Shown here in pieces: positions 30,745 to 33,491 of a stretch of 33,491 bases of DNA. Origin of the DNA: an uncultured Bacteroidales bacterium (GTDB lineage: Bacteria; Bacteroidota; Bacteroidia; Bacteroidales; Bacteroidaceae); assembly GCA_902768605.1 (NCBI GenBank), contig CACXLY010000021.1:1-33491 (forward strand), read 5' to 3'. The notes beneath the pieces were generated by a model that was given only the letters and a program-made list of their open reading frames with translations, did no database searches and was not told where the DNA came from. Both the position numbers and the translations under genes were made by a program. The first letter of the stretch is position 1. Every line of letters starts with the position of its first letter.

Positions 30745-33273
30745 ATGCAGAAACTCTATTTACTTGATGCTTACGCACTGATTTATCGTGCTTATTATGC
30801 CTTTATAAAGAACCCGCGCATAAACTCGAAGGGCGAAAACACGTCGGCCATCCTCGGCTTTGTCAACACGCTGGAGGAGGTCATCAGCAAGGGCGGTCCG
30901 ACGCACCTGGGCGTTGCCTTCGACCCGCACGGCGGTACATTCCGCCACGAAGCCTTCCCCGAGTACAAGGCGCAGCGCGAGGAGACGCCCGAGGCCATCA
31001 GGTTTGCCGTGCCCATCATCAAGGAGATTCTGGCAGCCTATCACATCCCCGTGCTCGAAGTGCCTGGTTATGAGGCGGACGACGTCATCGGAACCCTCGC
31101 GCATCAGGCTGACCTGAAAGGCATCGAAACCTTTATGATGACGCCCGACAAGGACTTCGGACAGCTCGTCACGGAGCGCGTCAAGATGTATCGTCCGCCG
31201 ATGGGGAAGAACAGCGAGGCCGAGATACTGGGCCCGGAGGAGGTAAAGAGGAAGTGGGGACTCGAGTCGCCCCTGCAAGTCATCGACATGCTGGGACTGA
31301 TGGGCGATGCCGTCGATAACATTCCCGGCTGTCCCGGAGTGGGGGAGAAGACGGCGCAGAAGCTCATCGAGGAGTTCGGAAGCATCGAGAATCTGCTGGC
31401 ATCGACGGACAAACTGAAGGGCGCGCTGAAGGAAAAGATTGAGGCGAACGTCGAGAAAATCAAGCAGAGCAAGTGGCTGGCGACTATCAATCAAGCCGTC
31501 CCCATCAGCCTCGACATGGACCTTCTGCAGCTTCGCGAGCCCGACAGAGACAAGCTGCAGGAACTTTTCAAGCGCCTCGAGTTCCGCCAACTGCTGAATA
31601 AAAGAAGCCCCCTCCCAGCCTCTCCCGAGGAGGAGGAGAGCCAACCCGCCAAGAACAACGACGGCTCCACGCAGCTCGACCTCTTCGCAGCAGCTCCCGA
31701 AACTAAGAAAAAAGAGAAACAGCCTCAGCAGCTCGACCTCTTCAGCCAGTCCAGCGAAACTAGTCTGACTAGTAAAACTAGTCTAACTAATGAAACTAGT
31801 AAAACTAGCCAGCCCGAGCCGTTTGTCGTGAAGGATGGCGCCGTCATCGGCCACAACCTCAAAGCGCATTGGAAGGAGCTCAAGGCACAGCATCTGACGG
31901 AACTTCCCATGTTCGACACCGAGATAGCCCACTACCTGCTGCACCCCGAGATGCGCCACTATCTGGACTATCTGCTGTCCATCTATGCCTGCAAGGACGT
32001 CTGCGAGCTCATGCCTCGCCTTGAGGAAGAGCTTCGGAAAGAGGATCTGTGGAGCCTCTTCACGGACATCGAAATGCCGCTTATGCCTGTCCTCGCCGAG
32101 ATGGAAGAGGCAGGGGTGATGATTGATACCGAGGGGCTTAAGGAGACAAGCAGGCTCTTCACCGAGCAGATGCTGGCTCTCGAACAGGAGATACACAGCC
32201 TGGCCGGACTGAACTTCAATATAAGCAGTCCGAAGCAGGTGGGCGAGGTGCTCTTCGACACGCTCAAGCTCGACTCAAAAGCCAAGAAGACGAAGACGGG
32301 ACAATACGTCACGAACGAGGAGGTGCTTGAGGGGCTGAGGCGGAAGCACCCGATTGTAGGCAAGATACTCGACTACAGGGGACTGAAGAAGCTGCTGGGC
32401 ACCTACATCGACGCCCTGCCGCAGCTCATCAATCCTAAGACGGGACACATACATACGTCGTTCAATCAGACAGTTACAGCCACGGGCCGTCTGTCTTCGT
32501 CGAACCCCAACCTGCAGAACATCCCGGTTCGCGACGCCCAGGGAAAAGAGGTGCGCAAGGCCTTCATCCCCTATCCGGGACAGCTTTTCTTCAGCGCCGA
32601 CTACAGCCAAATCGAGCTGCGCATCATGGCGCACCTCAGCAAGGACGAGAACCTCATTGAGGCCTTCCTGCAGGGCAACGATATCCATCAGGCAACGGCG
32701 GCAAAGATATTCAAGAAGCCGCTTGAGGAGGTCACTTCGGACGAACGGCGGAAGGCCAAGACGGCCAACTTCGGCATCATCTACGGCATCAGCGCCTTCG
32801 GCCTCGCCGAAAGGATGGGTGTGTCGAGGACTGAGGCGAAACAGCTCATCGACGAGTATTTCCAGACCTATCCCGGCGTTCGGGAATATATGGACAAAAG
32901 CATCGCGATGGCTCGCGAGAAAGGTTTCACGGAGACCATCTTCAAGCGTCGTTGCCAGTTGCCGGACATCAACTCGGGCAACGCCGTGGTACGAGGCTAC
33001 GCAGAAAGGAACGCCATCAATGCCCCGATACAGGGCTCAGCGGCCGACATCATCAAGATAGCCATGATTCGCGTCAGCCGGCGCATGAAGGAGGAGGGTT
33101 TGAAGTCGAAGATGATACTGCAGGTGCACGACGAACTCAACTTCTCGGTCCTGCCCGAAGAGAAGGAGAAGTTGCAAGCCTTAGTGATAGAAGAGATGCA
33201 AGGTGCCGCGTCGCTCAGCGTCCCCCTCATCGCCGACTGCGGCTGGGGCACGAACTGGCTCGAGGCACACTAA
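30745..33273 (+). CDS. polA: DNA polymerase I with degenerate proofreading domain
   Basis: Pol I fills gaps and removes RNA primers. The 5' nuclease domain (about 1-285) is complete, with YEADDVIGTLA and GDAVDNIPGCPGVGEKTA. The polymerase domain (about 440-842) has motif A SADYSQIELR, motif B RRKAKTANFGIIYG and motif C VHDEL. The 3'-5' exonuclease region is reduced: the DxE motif is absent, the usual NLKYD reads NLKAH, and only a short YACKD remnant follows. The length is 842 aa against about 930-950. The linker (about 286-360) holds two QLDLF motifs, a GC-rich element (SPLPASPEEEES) and a Thr/Ser-rich CTAG repeat. The ATG at 30745 is preferred to a TTG one codon earlier. Confidence 0.94.
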   Translation: MQKLYLLDAYALIYRAYYAFIKNPRINSKGENTSAILGFVNTLEEVISKGGPTHLGVAFDPHGGTFRHEAFPEYKAQREETPEAIRFAVPIIKEILAAYHIPVLEVPGYEADDVIGTLAHQADLKGIETFMMTPDKDFGQLVTERVKMYRPPMGKNSEAEILGPEEVKRKWGLESPLQVIDMLGLMGDAVDNIPGCPGVGEKTAQKLIEEFGSIENLLASTDKLKGALKEKIEANVEKIKQSKWLATINQAVPISLDMDLLQLREPDRDKLQELFKRLEFRQLLNKRSPLPASPEEEESQPAKNNDGSTQLDLFAAAPETKKKEKQPQQLDLFSQSSETSLTSKTSLTNETSKTSQPEPFVVKDGAVIGHNLKAHWKELKAQHLTELPMFDTEIAHYLLHPEMRHYLDYLLSIYACKDVCELMPRLEEELRKEDLWSLFTDIEMPLMPVLAEMEEAGVMIDTEGLKETSRLFTEQMLALEQEIHSLAGLNFNISSPKQVGEVLFDTLKLDSKAKKTKTGQYVTNEEVLEGLRRKHPIVGKILDYRGLKKLLGTYIDALPQLINPKTGHIHTSFNQTVTATGRLSSSNPNLQNIPVRDAQGKEVRKAFIPYPGQLFFSADYSQIELRIMAHLSKDENLIEAFLQGNDIHQATAAKIFKKPLEEVTSDERRKAKTANFGIIYGISAFGLAERMGVSRTEAKQLIDEYFQTYPGVREYMDKSIAMAREKGFTETIFKRRCQLPDINSGNAVVRGYAERNAINAPIQGSAADIIKIAMIRVSRRMKEEGLKSKMILQVHDELNFSVLPEEKEKLQALVIEEMQGAASLSVPLIADCGWGTNWLEAH
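31605..31637 (-). repeat. GC-rich palindromic element inside polA
   Basis: Read on the minus strand it matches 20312-20344 in the histidine kinase gene at 29 of 33 positions without gaps. It encodes SPLPASPEEEE in the inter-domain linker. Confidence 0.85.
31758..31808 (+). repeat. 9-bp CTAG repeat in polA
   Basis: Six units of about 9 bp, five of them with CTAG (AAACTAGTC, TGACTAGTA type), encode ETSLTSKTSLTNETSKTS in frame. The unit resembles the gluQ repeat. Confidence 0.9.
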
Positions 33274-33322
33274 ACTGCTAATAATAAAAATTATGGCAAT
33301 GATATAGCAGTTGGCACAATGG

Positions 33323-33444
33323 AAGCCTGAACCGAAGGTCGACGGCCGAAGGGAAAGTCAAAGGCTGGAAAGAATACAGGCGGAGAACACCCCCGCCTGT
33401 GGTCTTTCGCACCTTGACTATCGTCGACCTTTGGTTCGGTGCTT
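33323..33444 (+). ncRNA. Candidate structured RNA or palindromic element after polA
   Basis: A 122-base imperfect hairpin. The basal stem pairs 33323-33343 with 33423-33444 (one bulge, two wobbles). An asymmetric internal loop (12 and 3 bases) follows, then a second stem pairing 33356-33373 with 33403-33419. A terminal 8-bp stem ACAGGCGG/CCGCCTGT has a 9-base loop. A T-rich run (CCTTTTTTATT) lies at 33470-33480. GCAATGATAT occurs on both sides (33296-33305 and 33455-33464). No coding frame is supported in 33274-33491. It could be a small RNA, the polA 3' end or a mobile palindromic element. Confidence 0.4.
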
Positions 33445-33491
33445 TTCCCCGACAGCAATGATATCACAGCCTTTTTTATTCGCTCTGTTGC

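Overview
The window looks like a chromosomal segment from a Bacteroidales bacterium, most likely Prevotellaceae-like with a fairly high G+C content. The evidence is the gene families (a three-subunit fumarate reductase without FrdD, a fused Gate-domain SpmA/SpmB-like protein, roughly 790-residue FtsX permeases, a Bacteroidetes-type YbeY) and promoters of the form TAnnTTTG rather than TATAAT. I count 21 complete protein genes plus the first codons of frdB. I see no rRNA, tRNA, CRISPR array, transposase or phage gene.

Layout. 1-2746, minus strand: frdC-frdA-frdB, anaerobic fumarate respiration. 2835-9218, plus strand: mnmG (tRNA wobble modification), apt, uvrC, dtd, a MazG-like pyrophosphohydrolase and deoC. 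A near-perfect ParB-binding site (parS) directly follows the mnmG stop codon. 9219-11055: an OmpA-domain lipoprotein flanked on both sides by arrays of a hairpin-containing repeat. 11056-15529, plus strand: an S41 (CtpA-type) protease, ybeY, ruvB and the Gate-domain protein. 15649-26985: an export cluster made of tolC-hlyD on the minus strand, then on the plus strand a sigma-54-type response regulator, its histidine kinase, two tandem FtsX permeases and a LolD/MacB-type ATPase. 27088-33273: gluQ (-), a Tat-exported Gfo/Idh/MocA oxidoreductase (+), a polyprenyl diphosphate synthase (-) and polA (+). A long imperfect hairpin that could be a structured RNA follows polA.

How the genes work together. 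The export cluster reads as one regulated system. The kinase and NtrC-family regulator sit between the outer-membrane/adaptor operon and the permease/ATPase operon. Both operons have a -24/-12-like element (GG, 10 bases, then G), and both have a pair of 14-bp dyads (GTGCR-N4-YGCAC type) 20 bp apart, centred about 90 and 110 bp upstream of the predicted start site. This is a self-contained, testable regulatory circuit.

The second theme is repeats. At least five separate loci carry tandem repeats with exactly 22-bp spacing although their sequences differ, and two more arrays have units of 66 and 88 bp (3 and 4 times 22). Repeat DNA also enters coding sequence in frame in at least six genes: mnmG, ybeY, hlyD, the histidine kinase, gluQ and polA. 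This recalls the palindromic elements known from Rickettsia genes. PolA is further unusual in carrying two QLDLF (sliding-clamp-type) motifs and a reduced, probably inactive proofreading domain.

All functions are assigned by reading motifs; no database search was run.
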